Assembly (NCBI RefSeq): GCF_028583425.1
Contig: NC_072801.1
Location: 13,288,001 to 13,352,000, forward strand
From: Eublepharis macularius
Lineage: Eukaryota; Chordata; Lepidosauria; Squamata; Eublepharidae
Direction of reading: 5' to 3'
DNA length: 64,000 bases
Shown here: one piece after another, positions 28,932 to 41,800 of the stretch
Layout: every line of letters begins with the position of its first letter
Position numbering within the stretch: the first letter of the stretch is position 1
Notes under the pieces: model-generated
Databases searched by the model: none
Seen by the model: the letters and a program-made list of their open reading frames with translations, nothing else
Told to the model about the DNA's origin: nothing
Made by a program: the position numbers and the translations under genes

Positions 28932-30412
28932 TCAGTCCTCATAACATTCCTCCTCTTTGCTCAGGCCTTCCCCCCATATGACTGGCTTCCTCAACCCCTT
29001 TCGAAGCCCTTTCTTTGTGGGTCACATATTTTCTTAGGCTGTGTGACCCAGGTTTGACATCACATTCCTGATTGCCTAACCATGGTTAGAAGTGGTCTGC
29101 AAGCTCATGTCTGCATATGAATTCTTCCTTCTCTTTCTGGAGCAAACCACGGTGAAGCATTACACCAGCATTGATCTTAATGCTAACCATACTCGTTCAA
29201 ACCAAAATTTGCAGATTTCCTTCTCACCATAGCAGCAAACTGTGCTTTGAAGATAACCGTGGCTTGTTTCAACAGTACAGGTATACCACGCTACCATTAT
29301 TAGCTCTGAAAATAGACAGGAAGAAATCCCAATCTATCTTTCTTTCTCAAATTTGATACAGTACATCTCTACAGGGCCAAAGTACGTAGTTGAGATATCA
29401 TCCATTGAACTAAATCATTAAACATTCTACCCATTATTGGTTATTTTGATATTACGGCAATAGAAGGTAACGAAAAGGATTGTTAATCTCATGTCTACAG
29501 CAGATGACAATATTATTAACACACAAAGATGTAAAGCTGGCAATTAAAAAAAATTAGAAAAAAAATAGAATACTTAAAATGATTCTGGGAGCAACATTGA
29601 CAGACAGAATTATTTAAAATGGGTGCACAATCCTTGAAGATGTTCTTCAGCATAAATGTCATTGAAACAAATCATGGTGGATTTGTGTGGATGCAATTGG
29701 CCCACTTCCACCTTGCTAGACTATACTAGACTATAGTCGAAGAATTCACATGAAAAGGGGGAAGAGATTGTTTGGCTTTGTGCCTCTAATATTAAAATTT
29801 CTTGATCCACCCCAGCGTTCAGATATTATTTTTTACCCCTGAATGTCCTTCTTTCTACTCAAAACAGAATGCTCCCCCTAATCTTTCTGCTGCTTTGGGA
29901 AGATAGGGTTTTTTAAAAAAATAATGCTCTACATGCATTGCCTAAACATGCCCTGCCTCTTCAAGGTTTCTGTCTAAACTGCAGCAGTTACAGCCTCTCT
30001 CACCAACATGGCGTGAAACAATGTCAGTGCTGTAAACCGTTTTATGGGTTTGGCGAACACTTACTAAACAGAATGCATCCGGCCTATGAATAACAGAAGG
30101 CTGGTTTAGTTTAGTTTATTGGTCCATTCAAAATGATTGAATCTGTGAGATAAAAATCATATACTTATCTCACTGGTCTCCGGCTGGGTAGATTGCAAAG
30201 TAGGGTCAAATTCAAGCCTAAGGCAGGCCAAATCTAACAGCTCTTTCCAGTATTTTATAAATAGCAGCAATGATTTCAGATCAGGGCTGTTTGAGGTGGT
30301 AAAAAGGGGTGGGCAAGTGTCAACTATTAATCCTGCCACATATACACACCATGCCTTTACTAAACTCCCAGGCTAGAAAAGTACTTTCTTGCTCCACTGA
30401 TCTTGAAACAAC
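28932..30412. other. Intergenic, nothing recognised
   Basis: About 1.5 kb of unassigned sequence. A TTTAGTTTAGTTTATTGGTCC segment near 30110 may be a retroelement tail; otherwise there is no signal. Confidence 0.3.
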
Positions 30413-30592
30413 GGCTGAATCCACATTACCTTGGCGCGTCCCAGTGTTGCACTAAATGTTCGCTAAACGCCCAGAAGTATAGCATCTTTCTAGCGCGATT
30501 CAGAAATCGCGCTAGAAAGACGCTATACTTCCGGGTGTTTAGCAAACATTTAGTGCAACACCGGGACGCGCAGAGGTAATGTGGATTCAGCC
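30413..30592. mobile_element. 180-bp near-perfect palindromic MITE
   Basis: GGCTGAATCCACATTACC to GGTAATGTGGATTCAGCC. Arms pair nearly throughout (CTAGCGCGATT / AATCGCGCTAG at the centre). No clear target duplication was found. Confidence 0.75.
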
Positions 30593-30603
30593 ATTATCTT
30601 ATT

Positions 30604-30931
30604 CAGGGCTTTTTTTCAGCAGGAATGCAGTGGAACGGGGTTCCGGAACCTCTTGAAAATGGTCACATGGCTGGTGGCCCCGCCCCCTGATCTCCAGACT
30701 GAGGGGGGTTGAGATTGCCCTCGGAAGGCAATCTGAACTCCCCTCTGTCTGGAGATCAGGGGGCGGGGCCACCAGCCATGTGACCATTTCCAAGAGGTTC
30801 CGGAACTCCACGGAGGGCCATCTCAACTCCCCTCTGCCTGGAGATCAGGGGGCGGGGCCACCAGCCATGTGACCATTTCCAAGAGGTTCCGGAACTCCGT
30901 TCCACCATGTTCCAGCTGAAAAAAAGCTTTG
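30604..30931. mobile_element. hAT-A MITE with duplicated right arm
   Basis: The left end and one right-arm copy (to about 30818) are followed by a second right-arm copy of about 85 bases (GGGGGCGGGGCCACCAGCCA twice) before the end GAAAAAAAGCTTTG. Flanks do not match. Confidence 0.7.
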
Positions 30932-30959
30932 GTAAGTGGCCTGGTTTTGTCATTTTCAT

Positions 30960-32011
30960 GATCAGCACGAACCACCGACTGGTAGTGAAACAGGACAGGA
31001 AAGGATAAGAATGAATTTCCAGAAAAACATCACAGATAGGAAGAACATGATAAAAGTTGGAGTGGAGGGGACGTTAGCCATACTTGCATTTATACAGGAC
31101 TGTGCACTTGACCTACATTCGTTCAGCCTTATTGCAGATGAGGGCCTGAGGCTGAGAGACAGTGGCTCACCTAAGGCTGCCTAGTGGGCTGATAGCTGGG
31201 ATGAGACACATGCCAGGAGTGTCACACTCATGAGCCCCTGTATCATGCTGGCTGCCACCATTCATCCCATTTCTTCACCGATCCCATGTTCCAGAACAAC
31301 GTTCTGGGAGAATCCCAGAAAACAAACATTCCCACGTTACGCCTCAGAGCACAGCTTTCCAGAAACACATGTCACACACATTCAATCGTGCATCTTGCCC
31401 GGAAATGGACCCAAAAGGTGTTTTGCAACCCCTTCCCTCCCTCCCATAACATGGCTGACTCCTGCAAGACAAATGTGGGTTTTCTGTAAAGCTGTGGTTC
31501 AAGAATCAGTCTTGATAGCACCCCCCCAAAAAATCCCCCAAATGCATCCTTTCTGAAGGCACTTACTGCTCAATGGCTTCTTCTTCTGCACCTGACCCCC
31601 CCCCCCAAATCTTCCTTGCACTTCCCTCCCTTTAATAGTCTCAAATGGGCCTCATGGAAAAGTCTGGACATTATCTAATGCACAGATAACAGGAATTCTA
31701 GGGCTGATTCACACATTACTTTTTTTTGGTGTACATCTAAGATGGTTTAAGTGTGAAGCATGAACACCAAGTCAGGATAAATCTCTGAAACCACATGACA
31801 TAGACACTCTCGCACATTGGGCAACTTTGACTGGGTCAGGGAGCACTCTCAAAAGCAGACTTCCATGTACTACTGCATAATGAATGAAAAGTTGATAACA
31901 CACAGTGTTTAATTTGGAATGGATTTTTGGATGGGTCCCAGAATTTGTGAAACTGAGATTTCCTTAATATCTATTAAACTAACAATGCAATCCTTAGAAT
32001 AGTGTAATAAC
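30960..32011. other. Intergenic, nothing recognised
   Basis: About 1 kb without recognisable exon or repeat, apart from short C runs. Confidence 0.3.
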
Positions 32012-32273
32012 CAGGGCTTTTTTTCAGCTGGAACGCGGTGGAACGGAGTTCCGGAACCTCTTGAAAATGGTCACATGGCTGGTGGCCCCGCCCCCTGATC
32101 TCCAGACAGAGGGGAGTTGAGATTGCCCTCCATGCCGCTGGAGCGGCGTGGAGGGCAATCTCAACTCCCCTCTGTCTGGAGATCAGGGGGGCGGGGCCAC
32201 CGGCCATGTGACCATTTTTTCTGAGGGCAACCCACTGAGTTCCACCACCTCTTTTCCCAGGAAAAAAGACCTG
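32012..32273. mobile_element. hAT-A palindromic MITE
   Basis: CAGGGCTTTTTTTCAGCTGG to GGAAAAAAGACCTG; exact duplications GTAATAAC (32004-32011, 32274-32281). Confidence 0.9.
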
Positions 32274-32281
32274 GTAATAAC

Positions 32282-33848
32282 TCTACTTAAGGCTGCACTA
32301 TAAGTGTGGTGGTTTTCTGCATGTCCTTGAAAACTGGCTGAAAAGACAGTATTATCTGAGCAGACACAGCACATTCACCTTTATAACCCCAAATCATCTC
32401 TGAATGTCAGTGTGTAATGTGTAAGCTTCTGCAGTTGTTAGGAATCAGTGGGGCACATCTCTAACACTATAGTCCACAAAGTTCTTCCCTCCTTACGGAG
32501 GCTGAGGGCCTGATTCATACAATACCTGATTTCATACATACCTGATTTCTCTGCATGATTATTATATGGCAGCTGAACATGTGAAAAGCATTGAAAAGCA
32601 TTGTGTGTTGGCCCCTGTACTCGAGTCATCATCACTTGACATTATGGTCACCAAGCAATGATTGCTCCTGTATGAGCCAGCCATTGGTGACCTATTTCCA
32701 AATCTGAGAACAAATTTCCATTGAAAAACATCACGCTTGCTATGGATAGGACCAGATTTCCATTGGCAGTAGCATGATCAGATCCCGTTCAAATGTGCAA
32801 GTCAGCCCTTGAATCCATAAGGGTATCTGCGTCCAGTCTTTTCCACAGGCCCCCACTTTTGGAAAGACCAAACCTGACCCAAGGCAAATTGAGGGTCAGC
32901 TTATCTCCTAACAAAGAGTAAATACAACCTTCCGTTGTGCCAAGCTTTTTCAAGGAAATTCAAGGAGGGACCCCAATTAGTATGATCACCGCTGTAGCCC
33001 TCAATGGGCCCCTTCCCTGTCCCACACATAACTTGACCCTATCAGTTATGCTGTTCTGTGGGATGGGGAAGAGAGGCCAAAAGAGCAGGAAGTTGTAAAA
33101 CATTATCATAAAAAATAGGCTATTTAAAGCTTTACAAAGATGTTATGGCAACAAAATTTTGTAATAATAATAAAAAAAAGAAACAAAAAGCTGTTGTAAA
33201 ACCAAGTTCGTTTGCAAGTTCCTTACAAAATGAAGACGCCTGTGTTCAGGTACGTCCTTTAGAAATGATGAGCCCAGTTCGTCACCAAGCGGTGGGAGGT
33301 CCATGGCCGAGCTTGTTGTCCTGCCCAGACAGGGCTTGCGTGGAGAAGCTAGGAGCTGAGACAGTCGGCCCAAGCGGAGGATTCACCGGAAAAAGTTTAG
33401 CAACGATTGGTTGGGATGATTTTCCTGTTCACAGAAGATTCACAAACAGATTGAATCTCCCCCACCCCATTACCCCGTCATGCACTCTATGAAACCACTC
33501 TCTCCCACCACCTCTTCCTCAACAACTTAATTTTAAAATCCTGACATCCACCTGGGATTTATTCGGTTAGCCGCATAAAAATTCTTTAGGCCTCTATGAT
33601 ATGAATGCAGTTCCTATCAGGTTTCTGACATGGATGCTTGGGGAAAGGCATTTGCAAATACGTTTCTTAGAATGCTGACGTGGCCCACACACATCTTAAA
33701 GTCTTGTGTTTTACATGCCATAATTGAGAGATGAAGCATAAAGAAGCAGATTTGTACACAGAAGAATAGATCCATCAGGGGCTACCAGCCACAACAAGCA
33801 AAATGTGACCTCCAAATTCACAGAAAGAATGCCTCTGACTAGAGCTCT
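32282..33848. other. Intergenic, mostly unassigned
   Basis: No exon recognised. A short, less repetitive and more CpG-containing patch lies at about 33200-33430 and has a donor-like CAGGTACGTC near 33247; I cannot assign it. Confidence 0.3.
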
Positions 33849-33849
33849 C

Positions 33850-34030
33850 TTAGAGCCAAGTGCCTGGCAAGTGAGCAGCCTCAAGTGTATTCCTCCCTGT
33901 TCACTTGCCATTCACTTGCGCTCCACTCGATCAAGTGGAGCGCAAATGGAGTGCAAGTGAACAGGGAGGAATACATGTGAGTCTGTTCACTTGCCGTTTA
34001 AGTGTCCTTCGTCGCTTGTAGTTTGGCCTT
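33850..34030. mobile_element. Palindromic MITE (AGAGCCAAGCTACAAGTGA family)
   Basis: Arms include CCTCCCTGTTCACTTGC and GCAAGTGAACAGGGAGG around a GCTCCACTCGATCAAGTGGAGC centre. Similar to the copies at 38687 and 58778. Confidence 0.7.
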
Positions 34031-34059
34031 TAGAGCTGAGAATGGTCAGCCCTCAGCGC

Positions 34060-34255
34060 TTTGTGTGTGTGTATGTGCCATCAAGTCGCAATCGACTTAT
34101 GGTGACCCCAGCAAGGGGCTGCCAAGGCAAATGAGGTGCAGAGGCAGTTTGCCAGTGCCATCCTCAGCAGAGTCTTTCTTGGTGACTGCCCATCCAAGTA
34201 CTTACCTAGCTTAGCTTCCAAGATCTGACGAGATTGAGCTATACCATGCTGCCTT
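34060..34255 (-). repeat. 5S rRNA-derived SINE
   Basis: On the minus strand: CAATCTCGTCAGATCTTGG, AAGCTAAGCTAGG, TACTTGGATGGGCAG (5S-like), then a body and a CA-rich tail after TGATGGCACATACACACAC. Confidence 0.85.
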
Positions 34256-34665
34256 TCCTCCCTGCTCAGTACTTTACCAAATTACAATTACCAGGATTCT
34301 TGGTGGTTGGTGGTGGTAGGGAGAAGCTATAACACTTTAAGTGGATGAAATCAATAAAAAAGTTGGTCTTCATTGTTCTATTATGGGTTTTTTTATTTAT
34401 AAGTCACTTTGAATATTATGTAGAAAAGCAGCTAAAACCTTCTATAGCAAAGCTGTAAAACAAAGAAAGATACAGGGCCAGCCCTACCCAAAGGGTCTCT
34501 GATGCATGTACAGAGCTCCACGATGTGCAAAGCATCTCTTTGCTTAATCATCCTCTTAGATTCTGTTCTTTAACGTATTGTTATAGGCTAGAGTATCCTG
34601 AAGAACAGAGAGTTAGAATCTCAAGTTGCTTTGTCAGCATTCTACCAAAGGCTTGTGAAGATATG

Positions 34666-34996
34666 CAGGGTTTTTTTTCAGCGGGAACACAGGGGAACGG
34701 AGTTCTGGCACCTCTTAAAAATGGTCACATGGCCGGTGACCCCATCCCCTGATCTCCAGACAGAGGAGAGTTTAGATTGCCCTCCGCGCCGCTTGGCGGC
34801 GCGGAGGGAAATCTAAACTCCTCTCTGTCTGGAGATCAGGGGATGGGGCCACCGGCCATGTGACCATTTTCGCCAAGGGCAATTTAAACTTTAAAAAACT
34901 CCCCCCTTGTTCCAGCTGACCCAAAGTGATGTCATTGTGCAGTCTTGAGTTCCACCACTGAGTTCCACCACCTCTTTTCCCAGAAAAAAAGCCCTG
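34666..34996. mobile_element. hAT-A palindromic MITE
   Basis: CAGGGTTTTTTTTCAGC to AAAAAAAGCCCTG; flanks AAGATATG and ATCATATG (6 of 8). Contains GTGATGTCATTGTGC near its right end. Confidence 0.82.
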
Positions 34997-34999
34997 ATC

Positions 35000-36089
35000 A
35001 TATGTAATAGCTTATCAGTGTAGGCTGCAAACCCACTCACCTGGAAGGGTGGCATTGGGGGATGCATACAGAATTTTGCAAATGAATAGGCTGTCAGTTC
35101 TTGAAATCCTAAATTCTCCTATCTGTTATGGGGCCTGAGATGGAGCCTAGAGAGGGTCTAAGGGTAGAGCCAACTATTATCAGATGGGTCCAGAGCCACA
35201 ATTCTGCAGTTTGAAGATAGTCTGGAGGTGGAGTCCAACACAAAACGGTCTATTTCTTTGAAGTACGCAAATAATATAACACTTGAGGGCTTGGGGTATG
35301 TGTGTGTTTGTGTGTGTTTGTGTGTGTGTGTAACTTGCATTGCACCTTGCTTTTCTGGAAACTGGCCTGAAAGCAAAAAAGGGACCCCTCGGAATGGATT
35401 AGAAACTGGTTGGAAATCCTAGATTAAATGTAGAACCAACAGTGCATTGGCTATGTATGGCTCCATCTCCATGCTATATCAGCAAGTGGCATGAGCCACA
35501 GTGGCAGTGGAAGGCAGATTAAAAAGCCGTAAGAGGGTGTGGGTAAAGCACACACACACCACTCCTCATCATTCATAGGGTCACTTAGATAGCTTTTGAT
35601 TGGAAGGAAAATTTTGATAAGGTACTATAATTGTGACCCTATTACAGTAGATCATTGCCATTGTTCTCAAGCACAAAATCAGATACAAAAGGATACAGAA
35701 ATGAGAAATGAACACCGTAAAATGTCCAGAAAAATAAATTGGGAGTTTTATTCCGTTCCTTTCAATTTTATCACATGCAGTTAACCTGGCCTATTGATTT
35801 ATTGGGGTGTGTGTGTGAATATTTCAGGTTTTATTTCCTCATGGCCTTGAGCCATGAGGAAAGGCAAGATAGAAATAAATAAATAAGTGAATAAATAAAT
35901 AAATATTTTTGTCTGGGAACTTTTCAGTTTTTTCATCTCAGTTCCACACATGCCTCAAACCATCTTCTAAGGTCATCCAGATGATATTCCGCCCTCTCCC
36001 CCCTCCCCGGAACACTGAAGAGAATTGATCCAATCTAATGCATGCTTATTCCGAAATTCGTTAAGAGACTTGGGTAAGAATGCAAGGAC
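35000..36089. other. Intergenic with TG-rich and AAAT-rich tracts
   Basis: TG-rich tract near 35298-35332 and (AAAT)n near 35875-35905. No exon recognised. Confidence 0.35.
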
Positions 36090-36345
36090 CAGGGCTTTTT
36101 TTCAGTTGGAATGTAGTGGAACGGAGTTCCGGAACCTCTTGAAAATAGTCACATGGCTGGTGGCCCCGCCCCCTGATCTCCAGACAGAGGGGAGTTGAGA
36201 TTGCCCTCTGCGCCAGTGGCGCGGAGGGCAATCTAAACTCCCCTCTGTCTGGAGATCAGGGGGCGGGGCCACCAGCCATGTGACCATTTTCTCTGAGGAC
36301 AACCCACTGAGTTCTGCCACCTCTTTTCCCAGAAAAAAAGCCCTG
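36090..36345. mobile_element. hAT-A palindromic MITE
   Basis: CAGGGCTTTTTTTCAG to AAAAAAAGCCCTG; flanks GCAAGGAC and GCAAGGAT (7 of 8). Confidence 0.9.
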
Positions 36346-36463
36346 GCAAGGATTGTGCCCTCAGTAATGCATTTCATTACTGCTGGAAATTTAAAGTCCA
36401 GCTTTGAGGAAGGCCAGTGATTTTCTCGATAAATGAAAGCTGTGGGGTGGGGTGGGGAGTAAA

Positions 36464-36683
36464 TAGGGTTGCAAGGTCCAGGTTGGGAAATATCTGGAGA
36501 TTTGGGAGGACGAGGCCTGGGGAGGGGAGGGTTTAAAGATGGGCTGGAGCTTAGCAGGTTATAATGCCATAGAGTACACCCTCCAACGCAGCTATTTTCT
36601 CCAGGGGAGCGGATTTCTGTTGTCTGGAGATCAGTTTTAATTCCAGGAGATCTCCAGGTCCCACCTGGATGCTGGCAAGCCTA
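36464..36683 (-). mobile_element. hAT-B MITE (reverse)
   Basis: TAGGGTTGCAAGGTCC to GCTGGCAAGCCTA; exact duplications GGAGTAAA. Confidence 0.9.
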
Positions 36684-36739
36684 GGAGTAAAGGAAACTGC
36701 AAAAGCATTCGATCAGTGTTTTGCATTAAATCTAAAAAC

Positions 36740-37448
36740 TAGAGCTGGGCACGAACATCAATACGAACAAAAAAAGCCACAAACAGCCCAATCCGCTGTT
36801 CACGAGCAAGCTGTTCGCGAGGCCCCGTTCCCAGCGAACATGTGTTCGTTCCAAGCCCTCTTCATGGCGTTCATCAGCCATTCGTAAAGCCAGACAGTCT
36901 GGCGCCTTTCAATCAATTCCCCTGGCAACATAGGCATGGACTGTCTGAACTCCGTCTGAACTCCTTCTGGCTTTCCTTCTGGCTTGTAACCCCTCAAAGT
37001 AGCTTTCAGCAGACAGTCCAGTATTTGCCACTGTGAAGAGAAAGTGACAGGAAAGGGAAGTACCCATGGATCATGGCTTTCCAGGGTCCAATATCTCTGA
37101 AACTTGGGGGGGTCTTCAGAGGACAGTGAGGACTATGTCCCCTGCAAATTTGGTGGGTATTGGACATTGGGAAGGTCAGTTTGTAACTCCTCAATTAGCT
37201 TCCAGCACAGTCCAGTTTTTGCCACTGTGAAGAGAAAATGACACGAAAGGGGGAGACCCATGGACTCTCCTTTCCCCAGCTCAAGTTCAGCTAAGTCCCA
37301 AGGGGGCCATTCTGGCTCCCATGAACCTCCAACTACGAACATGTTCGTGAACATGTCATGTCCGTTGATGTTCATGGATCCCTGTTCGTGGATGGCAACG
37401 AACAACGAACATCGTGTTCATTTTTTCCCCTGTTCGTGCCCATCTCTA
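36740..37448. mobile_element. hAT-C non-autonomous element
   Basis: Ends TAGAGCTGGGCACGAAC and GTTCGTGCCCATCTCTA, with exact 8-bp duplications CTAAAAAC. The 709-bp interior contains many GTTCGT/ACGAAC repeats and no transposase frame. Confidence 0.9.
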
Positions 37449-37591
37449 CTAAAAACAACAGGAGTGTCATACACAGTACGGCAGCTTTGTATTGCAGCAT
37501 TAAGCAATACACCGAAATAATCCACTCACAGAAGGGATTGCTTCAAACTTCATTGGCCTGCCTTTGTTTGGTATTATGAATTTAATATTAA

Positions 37592-37815
37592 CAACAACAA
37601 CAACAACAACTGCACTTATATACTGCTCTTCTAATCAGATTAGTGCTCCATTCAGAGCAAAGAAACAAGGTCAGTGTTATTATTCCCACAGCTGGAGAGC
37701 TGGGGCCGAGAGGAGTGGCTTTCCCAAGGCCACGTACTGAGCTCACAGCAGTAGCAGGATTCGAACCAGCAGTGTGCTGATTCACAACCCAACTTCTTAA
37801 CGACTATGCTACAGT
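37592..37815 (-). repeat. tRNA-derived SINE, second type (reverse)
   Basis: On the minus strand it begins with a tRNA-like head (GTCGTTAAGAAGTTGGGTTG, GGTTCGAATCCTGC) and ends at a (GTT)n tail near 37592. The body (CTTGGGAAAGCCACTCC) differs from the commoner SINE. Confidence 0.65.
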
Positions 37816-38686
37816 TAGACCTCCTCTTTAGACCATATCCATATCCACGCATTGCTTCCCTCCCCCCAAAAAACCAGGGTTAGCAACTCAATCAGGCTCA
37901 TTCCTTCTCTGTCTTCTTCCCCACCCCTAACCACCCTCAAAATTCCATGGTTTTGCAGGGCATTGAGCAGGGCTAGTGCTCATTTTGAATTTCCTTTTTT
38001 AAAAAATGTTTGCAATCTATTATTTTTTTCCGGCATACCTAGTGATTCCCCTGAGTAGTATTAAAACTCCCTACTTTTCCTGCAGGTGGCTGTACTTGGC
38101 CGTCATACTGATAGGCAGAACAATATGCAGTTTTCTGTTCGAAAGAGAGACGATGCTTTTTTGACAGCTGTTTGCCTTGAAATAGATTCTAGGTGGAAGC
38201 TGCCAAACCCTCTTACAGAAATAGATACCCTGATCCTTCTAAAAAGGGCTTGTCGCTTGCTAGATCAGAACCCACGGCTGCAAATAGGATGCTCATCCAC
38301 ACAAACACATTTGTGTGTGGTTGTTTTTCTTTCCTCATTTGTGTAAATGAATAAGCTGTTTATAATCTGGTCCTAGCAATGCCTGGGAAAAGGCATTTAT
38401 CACGTGCTCATCTCAGACCATTCGAAAAGCCGCAGTGCTTTGCTTTCCACAGGCTGCGTATAAATTTCTTTAGCATTCTGGGACAGGCAGTCACACCATT
38501 TCTTTAAACACCTTTTTAACGAACAGCTGGTGCTGGAATTGGGGCAAGAGATACAATGGGAGGTTCAAGGGCTCGCCAAGAACTCACAAACTGACTCGGA
38601 CTTTGCAACTGTCCAGACAGAAGCAAGAATTCTGGGACTGAACAGCAATTCTCTCTCTCAATTTTGGAATGGATAAGTTAGACTCG

Positions 38687-38887
38687 GAGCCAAGCTACAA
38701 GTGACGAATGACGCTTGAACGGCAAATGAACAGACTCATGTGTATTCTTCCCTGTTCACTTGCGCTCCACTTGTGCTCCACTACGTGATCAAGTGGAGCG
38801 CAAGTGGAGCGCAAGTGAACAGGGAGGAATACGCGTGAGTCTGATCACTTGCCGTTCAAGCGTCATTCGTCACTTGTAGCTTGGCTC
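38687..38887. mobile_element. Palindromic MITE (AGAGCCAAGCTACAAGTGA family)
   Basis: GAGCCAAGCTACAAGTGACG pairs with CGTCACTTGTAGCTTGGCTC at the ends. Arms are nearly perfect, with the centre at CTACGTGATCAAGTGGAGC. Confidence 0.78.
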
Positions 38888-38889
38888 TC

Positions 38890-41800
38890 AGGTAAATGGA
38901 CTTTGTTTTATGTGCTCATTGGCAGATTAGATGGCAAATGGCCTTTCGGTGTAAAAAAATGCAAGTATATTCGCATCACAAAGTTGTCTTTTGTGTTTCT
39001 TTGATTGGTACAATTTTTAATAGATAAATAAAAGAACAGAGTGGTGCAAGTCTAGAAAAGAGGCGATCAAGGGGAGTGGAGGTAGTCCTCCTTTAGCAAG
39101 CAATACTAATACAAATGCGTTACTAGTTCTGAAGCTGAGCCCTCGGCTCAAACGAACCCCTGGGTGGAAGGTGGTGAAGATGCTGATGATGCTGGGAAGA
39201 CTGGAGAGAGGTAGGGTGGACAGTCCCCGTGGTCTCTTTCTGCTGGTATCAGGGGTGATGGCTTAGCTGCTGGAAGAGCTAGGGGGGTTTCGCAATCAGA
39301 GGCCCCACAGATCAGAACTGGAGGCGTGTTGGATCATTTCCCTCTAAACGGTCACAAGAAAATGAGAAGGCCGCCCAAACGCCCCTGAGTTGAAAATTGC
39401 GCAGGGTGCAATAAAAGATCTAGGGATAACTCACGCAACTGGGTGCTCTGGGCAGTGGAAATCTAGGCATGACAGTAATTCTCCAGACTGTGGACAACTT
39501 GGTCTGGGATACAGAGGCCACCCTGAGGCCTTGCTTTTCTCATCACTGTTTAGTTCATTAGGCTTATAGCCTCCCCGCAAGCTGGCTCAGGACGGGTCAC
39601 AGCAACAACACTGCAGCTCCCCTATCTTCTGTGCAAGGGGGCCTATGGAAGGAAAGTCCGCATGTTGGATGTGTCTTCCCTTCGCCCTGTTCCACTGTTG
39701 GTAACAGAGACATGGAGCCAGAACCGCGAAAACCCAAGAGGAGAGAATGCCACCGGCCGATTTCCACCTTGCCATATACTAGCTGCAGGAATGGGGCAAC
39801 AGCTGCAAAGTTAATTTGCCTACAGCAGCAAAATGGTTTGAGCTGGCCCTGAAAACACTGGTGCAGACCCCCCCCTAACTCTATAGCAGTCGGTATTAAA
39901 CAAATCATGGCTTACGAAGCTTCATTACATCAACAGGTTGCCCCCAGCTAAAAGCACCGCAAGGGGCACCCCTGCCTTCCTGCAGGAGCTGAAGGCACCT
40001 GGTCCCTGGGCTTATTCTTTGAGATGGAAAAAAAGAGGCAACCCTGGGAAACATTTTCAGTGGCTTGTGCAAGAGATGGAGCACATGTATGCTTCATGAA
40101 GATGGGTCGGGTGCTGACTTCCTTCCCGCTCTTCCCAAGCAGCAAGTCAATGTACAGGCACTAGAGCGAGTGGGGATGGCAGGTGAGCTTGGCTTACCGA
40201 AAGCAAGAAGGGCGGCTGCTCTATCTGTCCTGCCAGACCCCCCAATAAGATTCTGGCACCAGGATAGCACATGTCCCAGTTGCTTCAAGGGGTCGTGTGC
40301 ATCCAGATCCTGCTGCCAGATGCTCTGCCCAGGACTGGTAGCTTAGGAGGACCGCTTGAGCGCCGAGTCATGTTATCAGAGTCACTCTCCCGCACCATAA
40401 CAAGGGCAGGGCTAGATAAAGGGTTTCTGAAAGCAACTAAGCAAAAGTGATGAACAAAGAGCTGAGGACCGTGAAATGACAGGCCCGTAACATCTTTAGT
40501 TCAGGAGATGGTAGAATGATGTGGTCTGTGTACACCGATTAAGGATGTGATGGAAGGTGGGAGGGTGAATGGATCAGCATGTCAGAGGATAAATTGAGGA
40601 CAGTTCAGGGAAGGAGATCCTCCGTCCCCTCTGGGCAGGAGCAGAACTCACAGCTTAAACCTTTGTCCCAGTCAACGGAACATGGATGGGATACAAAACC
40701 ACACCAGCTTAACACTGGAACAGACAAGCCAAGCCGGGGTCAAGACTGCCACCCGCAGCCCTGCCCAAGCCAAAGCAGAATCCAGAGTCTACCTTACCAC
40801 AAGACGGAAGCAAGCGAGCATGCGAAGGCTGCGGGTTGTTCCAAAGAAGGGGAAAAAAAATCTTATTCATTAGCAAAATAATAAGAATCATCATCATTTC
40901 CAAACGTTAAAAAGAAAATAAAAACAGAAGGGAGGCAGACGACTACAGGCCAAGTATCGCGTCGCCTCCGCCTCATTCAGGTGAGTTCATTAAATCCATT
41001 TCCTGGGGTAGTTGGCACCCCAGTATGTTCTTCCAATGAAGGCAAATGACAGTCAACAACACATCCACTTCGCCTTCAGGAGCAGCCAGTCTTGACCTCC
41101 GAAGAGGCTCAGAAACGAGCTCCAAGGTTTTTCTTTCACAGCGTTGGTCGGTTTGCTTATTCTTTTTTGCCCCCTCCCCTTTTAAGAAACACTTCACCAT
41201 AGCGTCCCATTCTTGGACTTCAAAGATGAGCCCGATGCATTAGATAATCCATCCTCCTTCCAGGAATCTCCTGTTCCTAAGGAATTCCCTTTTGTCGCCT
41301 TTCTGTCTTGAAAGTGAATGACGCTTACCATTCCAACTCCAAGCCCGACCGTTCAGAATCTGTACCTGGGAAGGCCTTTAAGAGGGGCCGACCCTTATTC
41401 TTGCCTCACAACCCATCTTGACTGGGTGGGCAAACAGGCAAACTTCTATCTGCCACGACATGAGAGATGCTCGGACAGAAACCGCTTTGATCCAGCACTG
41501 AGTGGAAACACCACGCTCCACCAACTCTCCAATCCGCCGTTACGATCCCTTGCCCGTTTTCCATATCCTTTTCCATTTGGTTTTGGTTCTTTGTTTGCGT
41601 GTATTTTTAGTTTTATTTTTTCAAAAATTAAGATTTCAGGACAGATCACTACAAGGAAGACGGGAGATAATGACGGTATGGGGATTTTACAAACTCGAGG
41701 AGGGATTCTTCCAAGTTTTCACTGCCATGGAATACGGTATGTGAATGCACGCGCCACCCCAAATCTCTGTGCATTGCCGTTCAAATGATCAAGTTCTTTT

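Noticed and set aside
33145-33492. 115-codon plus-strand frame
   Set aside because: Starts in an A-rich run, no recognisable domain and no start context; kept only as a low-interest finding for its donor-like site.
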